In this document: in pieces, positions 7,032 through 13,742 of the stretch | How the letters are laid out: each line of letters starts with the position of its first letter | Numbering within the stretch: the first letter of the stretch is position 1 | From: an uncultured Eubacteriales bacterium | GTDB lineage: Bacteria; Bacillota; Clostridia; Lachnospirales; Lachnospiraceae | Length of the DNA stretch: 15,404 nt | Reading direction: 5' to 3' | Assembly: GCA_900313765.1 (NCBI GenBank) | Contig: OMSN01000032.1 | Coordinates: forward strand, 1 to 15,404 | Notes under the pieces: model-generated | What the model was told of the DNA's origin: nothing | Databases searched by the model: none | Seen by the model: the letters and a program-made list of their open reading frames with translations, nothing else | Program-made: the position numbers and the translations under genes

Positions 7032-7892
7032 ATGAGGATTCAGAAACTGGCTGCAGCTCTTGCAGCAATCTTATCGGTTACTCTGCTTGCGGGCAGCCTC
7101 AGCCTGGCTGCGGCGGATGAAGTGACAACGATCCATGTTGCCAATGCGGCAATGCCGAAACCTTATTCTTATCTGGGAGACGACGGAGAGGTTACGGGCT
7201 ATGATATTGAAGTCATCAAGGCGATCTTTGAAAGGCTTCCCCAGTATGAACTGGACCTGGAGGTCACGGAGTTTTCATCGATCCTGACCGGTATTGATGC
7301 GGGCAGATATGACCTGGGAATCAACTGCCTCAAGTCCACCGAGGAGAGAAAAGAGAAATATCTCTTCTCTGATCCTTATCTGCTGGACCGCAATGTTGTG
7401 GTAGTGAGAGAGGACAATGATGAGATCCAGTCACTGGCGGATTTTGCAGGCAAGTCTGTCGTCGATCTGACAGGGACTATCGGCGTTACCCAGATGGAGA
7501 ATTACAATGCACGTACAGGTGCGGATATCAAGATCAACTATTCGGAAGCAGACTATTCCGTACTGCTGACAGAACTGGAAGACGGCAAGTATGATTTCAT
7601 GTATCTCAACAAGCTGACCTTCGATACACTGAATGCAGAGAAGCCCTATGCACTGAAGACTTTCTTCCTGACACCGGAAGATCAGGCTGAATTTGCAGAT
7701 GGTGCTGATATCGAGTCGACTTATATCCTTGCATCCAGGACGGATGAGGGACAGGCGCTGATCGACGATGTAAACGGCGCTCTCAAGTCCCTGATCGAAG
7801 ACGGCACCCTGAACGGATTTGCCGAGGAATATTTCGGAAGCACGGATTATGTTCCGGTTCTGGATGCGGCAGCAGAGACAGAAGCGGAATAA
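7032..7892 (+). CDS. Amino acid ABC transporter substrate-binding protein with Ser in the lipobox
   Basis: Family 3 extracellular binding protein, 286 residues, the expected partner of the divergent permease and ATPase. The ATG at 7032 follows GAGGAGGAGAT; the frame is open further upstream, but that would cover the promoter. After the signal come the family features: PKPYSYLGDDGEVTGYDIEV (first ligand-binding loop), ILTGIDAGRYDLGIN, STEERKEKYLFSDPY, the second-lobe motif LADFAGKSVVDLTGT and the C-terminal EDGTLNGFAEEYFG. The signal region reads SVTLLAGS, where nearly all Gram-positive homologues have LAGC. Ser22 (AGC) replaces the lipidated Cys. A signal peptidase I site after AAA (residues 26-28) is plausible. 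Without a lipid it would be released or held another way. Substrate unassigned. Confidence 0.92.
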   Translation: MRIQKLAAALAAILSVTLLAGSLSLAAADEVTTIHVANAAMPKPYSYLGDDGEVTGYDIEVIKAIFERLPQYELDLEVTEFSSILTGIDAGRYDLGINCLKSTEERKEKYLFSDPYLLDRNVVVVREDNDEIQSLADFAGKSVVDLTGTIGVTQMENYNARTGADIKINYSEADYSVLLTELEDGKYDFMYLNKLTFDTLNAEKPYALKTFFLTPEDQAEFADGADIESTYILASRTDEGQALIDDVNGALKSLIEDGTLNGFAEEYFGSTDYVPVLDAAAETEAE

Positions 7893-7937
7893 GTAAGCCG
7901 CATGATCCGGATCAAACAGATTCATGACCTGAACATG

Positions 7938-7969
7938 GTTCCCTGCCCGGGGCGGCAGGGAACTCTTTC
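7938..7969 (+). terminator. Terminator after the amino acid binding protein gene
   Basis: A perfect 10-bp stem GTTCCCTGCC/GGCAGGGAAC (7938-7947 with 7954-7963) has a 6-base loop and then TCTTTC. The stem is strong but the T tract is interrupted, so some read-through into the cinA-like gene, which starts 36 bases beyond the stem and has no obvious promoter of its own, is likely. Confidence 0.75.
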
Positions 7970-7998
7970 AATTACAGAAAAGACAGAAAGGGACCGGC

Positions 7999-8523
7999 AT
8001 GACAGACAGACTGACGGATCTGAGAGACTATGATGAGATACGCCCTGCGTTTACGGATTCTGAACTCGCCCGGGTACTGGATCAGCTCAGGCAGCGGGGC
8101 GAACTGGTGACGACCGTGGAATCTCTTACGGCCGGGATGATATCGGCGAGGATCGCCGACATCCCGGGAAGTTCGGATGTGCTCAGGAGAGCATATGTCA
8201 CATACAGTGATGAAGCAAAGCGGGAGATGGTCGGAGTGCAGGCATCCACTCTGGAACAGTGGACTGCCGTGAGCCGCCAGAGTGCCTGTGAAATGGCACA
8301 GGGCGGTGCGGAAAAAGCCGACGCAGCTGCCTGCCTGTCTGCAACCGGATATGCGGGACCGGCATCCGGACCGGAGGACACTTCTGTGGGGCATGTATTC
8401 CTTGGATGCTTTTACCGGGGACAGACTGTGGTGGAGGAGCACAGATACCTGGGAGAGCGAAATGAGGTGCGCGCCCAGGCAATGAATGATGCCCTCCGCA
8501 TGCTCGCTGCAGCCGTCCGATGA
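7999..8523 (+). CDS. CinA C-terminal domain protein (NMN amidase, PncC family)
   Basis: Stand-alone CinA C-terminal domain, 174 residues. Characterised relatives hydrolyse nicotinamide mononucleotide to nicotinate mononucleotide and ammonia, recycling NAD breakdown products. The family backbone is clear: VTTVESLTAG, ARIADIPGSS, AYVTYSDEAKREMVGV, the AVSRQSACEMAQGG helix, and SATGYAGPASG followed by SVGHVF. The Ser/Lys pair of this Ser-Lys hydrolase family is kept (Ser42, Lys74, same spacing as in E. coli PncC), as is Tyr69. The usual ESCTGG is ESLTAG and GIAGP is GYAGP, so the active-site loop differs. About 15 extra residues precede the domain. AGAAAGGGA lies before the ATG. The N-terminal CinA (molybdopterin-binding-like) domain is absent, as in PncC. 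Confidence 0.88.
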   Translation: MTDRLTDLRDYDEIRPAFTDSELARVLDQLRQRGELVTTVESLTAGMISARIADIPGSSDVLRRAYVTYSDEAKREMVGVQASTLEQWTAVSRQSACEMAQGGAEKADAAACLSATGYAGPASGPEDTSVGHVFLGCFYRGQTVVEEHRYLGERNEVRAQAMNDALRMLAAAVR

Positions 8524-8574
8524 CCATTTTTCATTGAAACAGATCTGAATCGAATAGTTTTTTTCTAAGGGGTA

Positions 8575-8603
8575 TTGCATTTTGTTCCCATCGGTAGTAT
8601 TAT
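8575..8603 (+). promoter_or_regulatory. Promoter of the metal efflux operon
   Basis: TTGCAT (8575-8580) and TATTAT (8598-8603) are spaced by 17 bases. Transcription would start near 8610, immediately before the inverted repeat at 8615-8645, the usual geometry for repression by a bound metal sensor. Confidence 0.6.
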
Positions 8604-8614
8604 GTCTGCAGAAC

Positions 8615-8645
8615 ATATGAACATTCATTCATATGAACGAATGAA
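8615..8645. promoter_or_regulatory. ArsR/SmtB-type operator (TGAA-N6-TTCA)
   Basis: ATATGAA (8615-8621), six bases, then TTCATAT (8628-8634) form a perfect inverted repeat containing TGAA-N6-TTCA, the core recognised by SmtB/CzrA/ZiaR-like zinc-sensing repressors. A second overlapping inverted repeat, TTCATTC (8624-8630) and GAATGAA (8639-8645), could give another binding register. The site lies at the expected start of transcription of a Zn/Cd-type pump operon. No ArsR-family gene is within the window, so the regulator would act from elsewhere. Confidence 0.65.
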
Positions 8646-8668
8646 CAAATATGGGCGGAGGGACTGAC

Positions 8669-8890
8669 ATGAAGAAAAAATACAAACTGAATGAGATTGA
8701 CTGTGCAAACTGCGCAATGAAACTGGAGGAGGCTGTCAAGGCCGTGGATGGCGTAACTTCAGCGAAGGTGAACTATATGATGCAGAAGCTGACCTTCGAA
8801 GCAGAGGAGGGACAGATCGAACAGGTCGAGAAAGCAGTCCTGGCGGTCTGCCGTAAGCTGGAACCTGATATGGAAGTCACTCCTGCCTGA
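8669..8890 (+). CDS. Small free heavy-metal-associated (HMA) domain protein
   Basis: A 73-residue single HMA domain with the ferredoxin-like beta-alpha-beta layout and the metal site DCANC (Asp11, Cys12, Cys15). Asp directly before the CXXC pair is the pattern of zinc/cadmium/lead-type domains such as ZntA, unlike the Met/Thr-CXXC of copper chaperones. It probably passes metal to, or senses it for, the P-type ATPase encoded next, which lacks its own N-terminal HMA domain. The start at 8669 is set by GGAGGGA at 8657-8663; the in-frame ATG at 8651 would place that ribosome site inside the gene. It is the first gene after the metal-type operator and is separated from the pump gene by a hairpin terminator. 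Confidence 0.88.
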   Translation: MKKKYKLNEIDCANCAMKLEEAVKAVDGVTSAKVNYMMQKLTFEAEEGQIEQVEKAVLAVCRKLEPDMEVTPA

Positions 8891-8905
8891 AGCAGTAGAG
8901 CATGG

Positions 8906-8937
8906 AGCCGGATGCGTCTGCGTATCCGGCTTTCTTT
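8906..8937 (+). terminator. Internal terminator between HMA and pump genes
   Basis: An 11-bp stem (8906-8916 with 8921-8931, one G-U pair) with loop TCTG is followed by TTTCTTT. The pump gene follows about 70 bases later with no clear promoter of its own. The hairpin should therefore act as an attenuator, making the small HMA protein more abundant than the ATPase. Confidence 0.75.
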
Positions 8938-9006
8938 ATCCTGAAAGAATACCGGAGAAATATCTGAAGCTGGAAAATGGCGGGAAGCCCCGTCATGGAG
9001 AAAACT

Positions 9007-10902
9007 ATGAAACTGAGTAAAAAGCAGAAAAAATGGCTTGCGAGGATCCTTATTGCCGCAGTGCTATTTGTGGTTCTGGAAGTTCTGGTCCATGTCGGTG
9101 CGTTTGAAGGCAGGCGATGGTGGATCGGACTCTTATTTGCGCTGGTACCGTATCTGATCGTCGGGTACGATGTCATCCTGAAATCACTGCGCAATATCTC
9201 CCGGGGGGATGTATTCGATGAGAACTTCCTGATGATGATCGCAACCTTCGGCGCCTTTGGAATCGGTGAATATCCGGAGGCGGTGGCTGTTATGCTGCTG
9301 TATCAGACAGGGGAACTGTTCCAGAATTATGCGACGGGCAGGAGCCGTGATTCGATTGCGGATCTTATGAGCATTGCGCCTGAGATGGCCTTCGTGGAGC
9401 GGGACGATGAGATCGAAGAGGTGGATCCGGATGAAGTTGAGGTCGGAGAGATCATTGTGATCCGGCCGGGGGACCGGATTCCGCTGGACGGAGAAGTCCT
9501 GGAAGGGGAGTCACTGATCGATACATCGGCACTGACCGGGGAACCGGTTCCTCGCAGTGCGAAATGCGGCGATATGGTGATCTCGGGCTGTGTGAACGGA
9601 CAGGGAACGCTGAAGGTCCGCACAACGAAAGCTTACGAGGAGTCTACGGTCGCGAGGATCCTGGAGATGGTGGAAACCGCCACCGAGAAAAAGACCAGGG
9701 TCGAGAACTTCGTGACAAGATTCGCGCATGTTTACACTCCGATCGTTACGATCGGCGCACTGGTGCTTGCGCTGGTCCCGCCGCTTGTTCTGGGCGGAGG
9801 ACTGGATGTCTGGGTCTCCTGGATCCGCAGGGCCTGCATCTTCCTTGTTGTCTCCTGCCCCTGTGCGCTGGTCATCTCTGTTCCGCTGGGCTTCTTCGGA
9901 GGGATCGGTGCCGCGTCGAGGATCGGTGTGCTGGTGAAAGGAAGCAACTATCTGGAAGCACTCTCCCAGGTCAGGACGATCGTTTTCGATAAGACGGGGA
10001 CATTGACGAAGGGTGAGTTCAAAGTGAGCAGTATCCTTCCTTCCGGCGGAGATACTTCCGATGAGGCGAAGGACGCTCTTCTGGAACTGGCGGTATGCGC
10101 CGAGTATTATTCCACACATCCCATTGCGGAATCGGTCAGGGCAGCGTACGGCCGGCCGGTCGACGCGGCGCGCATCGGCGAGATGGAAGAGATTGCAGGC
10201 CATGGAGTCAGGACCGTTGCGGACGGACGGGAGATCCTGGCCGGAAATGCGAAACTGATGCGCAGCAGAGGTATCGAGGCAGAAGACCCCGGTACCGGAG
10301 GCACTGTGGTTCATGTTGCCTGCAGCGGGAAATATGCAGGAACCATCATCATCTCCGATACCATTAAAGAAGGGGCACAGGCTGCGATCCGTGATATGAA
10401 AGCTGCGGGTATCCGCAGAAGCGTCATGCTGACGGGAGACCGCAGGGAGGCTGCTGAAGAGGTTGCCCGCAGGATCGGGATTGATGAAGTTCATGCCCAG
10501 CTTCTTCCGGGGGATAAGGTGGATCAGATCGAAAAACTGATGCAATCCGGGAGCGGAAGCGGTAAACTTGCATTTGTGGGAGACGGGATCAATGATGCGC
10601 CGGTTCTGATGCGCTCTGATGTGGGGATCGCCATGGGATCGCTGGGATCGGATGCGGCAATTGAGGCAGCAGATATCGTCCTGATGGATGATGACATCGG
10701 GAAGATCGCTCAGACAGTGAAGATCGCCCGCAAGACGCTGGGGATCATCCATGCGAACATCATCTTCGCGATCGCGGTTAAGGTCGTGATCCTGATCCTG
10801 AGTGTTCTGGGAGTTGCCAATATGTGGATGGCGATCTTCGGGGATGTGGGAGTGCTGATCCTGTGCATCCTGAATGCAATGAGACTGCTGAGGCGTTCTT
10901 GA
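9007..10902 (+). CDS. Zn/Cd/Pb-type P1B ATPase (heavy metal efflux pump)
   Basis: Membrane pump of about 631 residues that should export Zn2+, Cd2+ or Pb2+ using ATP. All catalytic parts are visible: actuator loop TGEPVP, transmembrane metal site SCPCALV (Cys284, Cys286), phosphorylated Asp328 in DKTGT, nucleotide-domain motif HP (STHPIAES) with GHGV, MLTGD, and the hinge GDGINDAPVL. The last helices contain FGDVGVLILCILNAMRLLRR, whose Asp613 corresponds to the Asp in TM8 that marks P1B-2 zinc pumps; copper pumps differ there. The N-terminal metal-binding domain is missing and is supplied as the separate gene at 8669. Start choice: ATG 9007 has GGAG six bases upstream and gives MKLSKKQKKW, whereas in-frame ATGs at 8977 and 8995 have weaker sites. 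The phosphodiesterase gene follows after 18 bases. Confidence 0.95.
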   Translation: MKLSKKQKKWLARILIAAVLFVVLEVLVHVGAFEGRRWWIGLLFALVPYLIVGYDVILKSLRNISRGDVFDENFLMMIATFGAFGIGEYPEAVAVMLLYQTGELFQNYATGRSRDSIADLMSIAPEMAFVERDDEIEEVDPDEVEVGEIIVIRPGDRIPLDGEVLEGESLIDTSALTGEPVPRSAKCGDMVISGCVNGQGTLKVRTTKAYEESTVARILEMVETATEKKTRVENFVTRFAHVYTPIVTIGALVLALVPPLVLGGGLDVWVSWIRRACIFLVVSCPCALVISVPLGFFGGIGAASRIGVLVKGSNYLEALSQVRTIVFDKTGTLTKGEFKVSSILPSGGDTSDEAKDALLELAVCAEYYSTHPIAESVRAAYGRPVDAARIGEMEEIAGHGVRTVADGREILAGNAKLMRSRGIEAEDPGTGGTVVHVACSGKYAGTIIISDTIKEGAQAAIRDMKAAGIRRSVMLTGDRREAAEEVARRIGIDEVHAQLLPGDKVDQIEKLMQSGSGSGKLAFVGDGINDAPVLMRSDVGIAMGSLGSDAAIEAADIVLMDDDIGKIAQTVKIARKTLGIIHANIIFAIAVKVVILILSVLGVANMWMAIFGDVGVLILCILNAMRLLRRS

Positions 10903-10920
10903 AAAGATGCGGGAAATGAT

Positions 10921-11805
10921 ATGAGCGGACACAGGAAGAAGAAAAACAATACATGGGATAATCTGACCGGGTTCCGGTATGCGCACAGAGGGCTGTTTCA
11001 TCAGCCGCTCTCGGCATCTGTGAAGGTGCCGGTCCCTCTGCCTGCGCCACTGTGGCGCCAGGATATCGAGGAATGGAAACGGGATGGAAAGAGGTTCCGG
11101 ATGGCTGTCCGGTATGGTTTTGGCGCAGAACTGGATGTTCATCTGACTGCGGACGGGAGACTGGCGGTTTACCACGATACAAGTCTGTTCCGTGTATGCG
11201 GAGTCAATGAGGAGATCGAGAATCTTACCATGGACCAGATCCGTCAGCTGCCGCTTCTGGGAACGAAGAACCGGATCCCGGAATTTACACAGGTCCTGGA
11301 TCTGTATACATCCAGGAAGGCGCAGACGGACAGGGAAGATTCAAGACAGGAAGATGGAGGCAGGCTGCATCTGCCGCTGATCATCGAACTGAAGGCTGAG
11401 AAAAATGTAAAAGAGCTGTGCAGAGCTGTCATGGAGGCGGTTGACCGCTATCCGACGTTGAATTACTGCATAGAGAGTTTTGATCCCAGGGTAGTCTACT
11501 GGCTCAGGAAGAACCGTCCGGATGTGATACGGGGACAGCTTACTGAGAACTTCTGCAGGAGCAGGGAGGCTGTCCGCAAGTGGGGGTATATCATGACCTT
11601 TGGTATGTGGTGCGGCGCTCCGGATATCCTGTCCAGGCCGGACTTTATATCCAGCAAGTTCCGGGACAGGAGAAATCTCATCATGCGCCTTCGCCACCGC
11701 CTGGGCGTCAAACAGGTGAACTGGACAATCAAGAACCACAGGCAGATGGCAAATGTGGATAAGGAAGGCGGCCTGAGCATCTTCGAGAGGTTCATGCCCA
11801 GATAG
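10921..11805 (+). CDS. Glycerophosphodiester phosphodiesterase family protein
   Basis: GDPD-family TIM-barrel protein of 294 residues. Relatives hydrolyse glycerophosphodiesters to glycerol 3-phosphate and an alcohol with a divalent metal. The signature is present: His22-Arg23 in YAHRG, Glu70 and Asp72 in GAELDVHLTADG, and His85 in YHD. Later family motifs are IIELKAEKN and QVNWTIKN, with SIFERFMP at the end. Between His22 and Glu70 the usual PEN(S/T) segment is not found. It is replaced by a longer Pro- and charge-rich stretch (residues about 27-60, including APLWRQDIEEWKRDGKRF), so activity may be altered. There is no signal peptide, so a cytoplasmic location is likely. It is probably co-transcribed with the metal pump 18 bases upstream. 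It ends 9 bases from the stop of the convergent desulfidase gene, with no terminator between. Confidence 0.88.
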   Translation: MSGHRKKKNNTWDNLTGFRYAHRGLFHQPLSASVKVPVPLPAPLWRQDIEEWKRDGKRFRMAVRYGFGAELDVHLTADGRLAVYHDTSLFRVCGVNEEIENLTMDQIRQLPLLGTKNRIPEFTQVLDLYTSRKAQTDREDSRQEDGGRLHLPLIIELKAEKNVKELCRAVMEAVDRYPTLNYCIESFDPRVVYWLRKNRPDVIRGQLTENFCRSREAVRKWGYIMTFGMWCGAPDILSRPDFISSKFRDRRNLIMRLRHRLGVKQVNWTIKNHRQMANVDKEGGLSIFERFMPR

Positions 11806-11814
11806 CCGGCGGCA

Positions 11815-13104
11815 TCAGCAGTTGCGGATCATGATATCAATGATCTCGCGGTCTGTTCCTGCCATGCCGATGCGGGCGACCCGCCCTACATTCCGGATCG
11901 TATTCTCGACGCCTTTCGTGACGATACCGTCACCGCTGAAGAATTCGCTTCCCTGGGTCTGCATCTGCCATCCCAGCAGTCCTGCTTCAACGGCGGATGC
12001 GATCTTGGCTGCGCAGCTGGGTTTCGCGCCGTCGCAGATCATGCCTGAATCAATGGCGATCGCATTGACAACCGTATGCGAGATCTCATCGTATTTGCCG
12101 CCGTACAGATAGGTGATGCCGGCTCCTGCACCGCATCCTGCCGAAGTGGCACCGCAGTAGGCAGAGAGTCTGCCGATCCCTGTTTTCAGATGGATGGTCA
12201 CCAGGTTGGATACTACGAGAGCGCGCAGCAGGGTCTCATGGTTGACTCTGATCTCCCTGCCATAGACAATGACCGGAAGAGAGCAGGTGATCCCCTGATT
12301 GCCGCTGCCGGAATTGATGACGACCGGAAGTTCACAGCCGCTCATCCTGGCATCGGAAGCTGCAGCTGCTGCAGCTTTGGCACGGTTCTGAACGGAAGCG
12401 CCGTAGGAGCGCATCAGCACCCTGCCCACTTCAGCACCCCAGTGGTCCCGAAGACCTGCCTCCGAGATCGCAGTATTGTATTCAATCTGTGCGTCCAGCG
12501 TTTCTTGCACATCTTCCATCTTCACACAGTCTGCAAATTCCACGATGGACTGAATATTCAATAGAGAATAGTCCGGAGCGCCGTCACTGCCGGTATCATT
12601 TTCATCATCCTCGCAGTATTCGGCCTGAATAAGGATCTGGTCATCCTTCTCCAGCCGGATCACATTGGTATGGGAGCCGGCGATCTCACAGAATGCGGTA
12701 TGACTGCCGGCGTGAACGCGGACCTGGATGTCGAAGATGAATTCCCTCTCTGATCTCCCTGAGGATATAGGCGTATTCTCCAGATATTCTTTGATCCGCA
12801 CGATCTGCTCAGGCGTGATATCTGAGAGAACCTCCAGCCTGCGGTCCGCCTGCCCCGAAATGATCCCGGCGGCGGCCGCCGCCTGAATGCCCTGCAGTCC
12901 TCCGGTGTGGGGAACGACAACACTTTTTACATTCTTGATGATATTGGGGCTGGACAGGATATCGACACCCTCCGGGACAGCACCAAGTGTCTGCGCCGCC
13001 AGTGCGGCAGCGTATGCAATCGCGATCGGTTCCGTCCACCCCATGGCAGGGACCAGTTCGGCCCTGAGAATTGCCAGGTAAGTCTGGTAAAGAGTGGTAT
13101 CCAT
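11815..13104 (-). CDS. CyuA/UPF0597 family L-cysteine desulfidase homologue
   Basis: Homologue of the oxygen-sensitive iron-sulfur L-cysteine desulfidase (CdsB/CyuA, E. coli YhaM), which breaks L-cysteine into pyruvate, ammonia and sulfide; 429 residues, full family length. Conserved blocks are SPNIIKNVKSVVVPHTG, CEIAGSHTNVI, ASDARMSG, NSGSGNQGI, the Cys/Gly-rich AYCGATSAGCGAGAG and MICDGAKPSCAAKI (Cys357, Cys364). The N-terminal family motif GCTEP reads GWTEP here: Trp23, codon TGG, one base from Cys. That Cys is one of the conserved residues tied to the cluster and catalysis in characterised members, so the activity is uncertain. The ribosome site AGGAGG is strong. It is downstream of a GNAT gene by 32 bases and likely co-transcribed with it. 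Confidence 0.9.
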   Translation of the reverse strand: MDTTLYQTYLAILRAELVPAMGWTEPIAIAYAAALAAQTLGAVPEGVDILSSPNIIKNVKSVVVPHTGGLQGIQAAAAAGIISGQADRRLEVLSDITPEQIVRIKEYLENTPISSGRSEREFIFDIQVRVHAGSHTAFCEIAGSHTNVIRLEKDDQILIQAEYCEDDENDTGSDGAPDYSLLNIQSIVEFADCVKMEDVQETLDAQIEYNTAISEAGLRDHWGAEVGRVLMRSYGASVQNRAKAAAAAASDARMSGCELPVVINSGSGNQGITCSLPVIVYGREIRVNHETLLRALVVSNLVTIHLKTGIGRLSAYCGATSAGCGAGAGITYLYGGKYDEISHTVVNAIAIDSGMICDGAKPSCAAKIASAVEAGLLGWQMQTQGSEFFSGDGIVTKGVENTIRNVGRVARIGMAGTDREIIDIMIRNC

Positions 13105-13136
13105 ATTTATTCCTCCTGTTGTAGAACCTGTCCTCT

Positions 13137-13613
13137 TCAGTCCGGAAGAATCTGCTCCAGGCAGATGTACTGATCGGACATGCCCATTTTTCTGTAGAAC
13201 TTCAGGGCGGCGTCATTTCCGCCCCAGACATGAAGAGTGACGTTGTAGAAGCCGTTCTTCTTCGCGTAGTCCAGAACGTACTCATAGAGCGCCTTTCCGA
13301 CATGCTGGCCGCGGGATCTCTCATCCACGCACAGATCGTCGATGTAGAGAGTCCGGATGCCTGTGCGAAGAGGAGATTCCTGCACCACCTCTTCCTGACA
13401 GAAGATATATCCCAGGAGCCTGTCTTCGTCGTCTGTGAACACGAAGATCGGTTCGCGGTCATCCTGCAGTTTCTCTGCCAGCTCCTGCGCATTGTATTTT
13501 GTGGCCGGTCCCTTGAACAGGTCGGGCCGGATCGTATGGTGAACCATGTTCACTTCGACCAGCAGCCGGAGAATGTCTTCAATATCATGTTCCTGTGCTC
13601 TTCTGATGCTCAT
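13137..13613 (-). CDS. GNAT family N-acetyltransferase
   Basis: Cytoplasmic acetyltransferase of 158 residues using acetyl-CoA; substrate unknown. It starts MSIRRAQEHDIEDILRLLVE, a typical GNAT opening. It carries the acetyl-CoA loop DERSRGQHVGKALYEYVLDY after the strand TLYIDDLCV, then the C-terminal NVTLHVWGGNDAALKFYRKMG, where the last helix and strand of the fold lie. The true start is the ATG at 13613, preceded by ACGAGGT. The frame stays open far upstream, but that part lies antisense to the Nudix-GNAT gene and across the promoters, so it is not counted. The desulfidase gene follows 32 bases later, which suggests one transcript. Confidence 0.9.
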   Translation of the reverse strand: MSIRRAQEHDIEDILRLLVEVNMVHHTIRPDLFKGPATKYNAQELAEKLQDDREPIFVFTDDEDRLLGYIFCQEEVVQESPLRTGIRTLYIDDLCVDERSRGQHVGKALYEYVLDYAKKNGFYNVTLHVWGGNDAALKFYRKMGMSDQYICLEQILPD

Positions 13614-13647
13614 ATCGTATACCTCGTAAAATGAATAACCTGGTCGC

Positions 13648-13653
13648 ATTATA
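13648..13653 (-). promoter_or_regulatory. -10 element of the GNAT-desulfidase operon
   Basis: On the - strand a perfect TATAAT (13653-13648) stands 34 bases before the ATG at 13613. No good -35 hexamer is seen at 16-18 bases (TCCCGA at 17), so the promoter may be weak or activator-dependent. Confidence 0.5.
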
Positions 13654-13660
13654 CTATGCC

Positions 13661-13689
13661 TTGCCCGGCATCGGGAAGTCCCATATAAT
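13661..13689 (+). promoter_or_regulatory. Promoter of the Nudix-GNAT gene
   Basis: TTGCCC (13661-13666) and a perfect TATAAT (13684-13689) are spaced by 17 bases, placing the start near 13696. The -35 half falls within the region needed by the opposing promoter, so the two divergent promoters overlap face to face. Confidence 0.65.
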
Positions 13690-13742
13690 GAAATGCATGA
13701 GATTCCTGAAGGCTTAAACCATGAACAGAGAGGTGCGGATCC

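Noticed and set aside
9511..11175. 554-residue antisense frame opposite the pump and phosphodiesterase genes
   Set aside because: It covers parts of two clearly coding genes on the other strand and its product has no family features.
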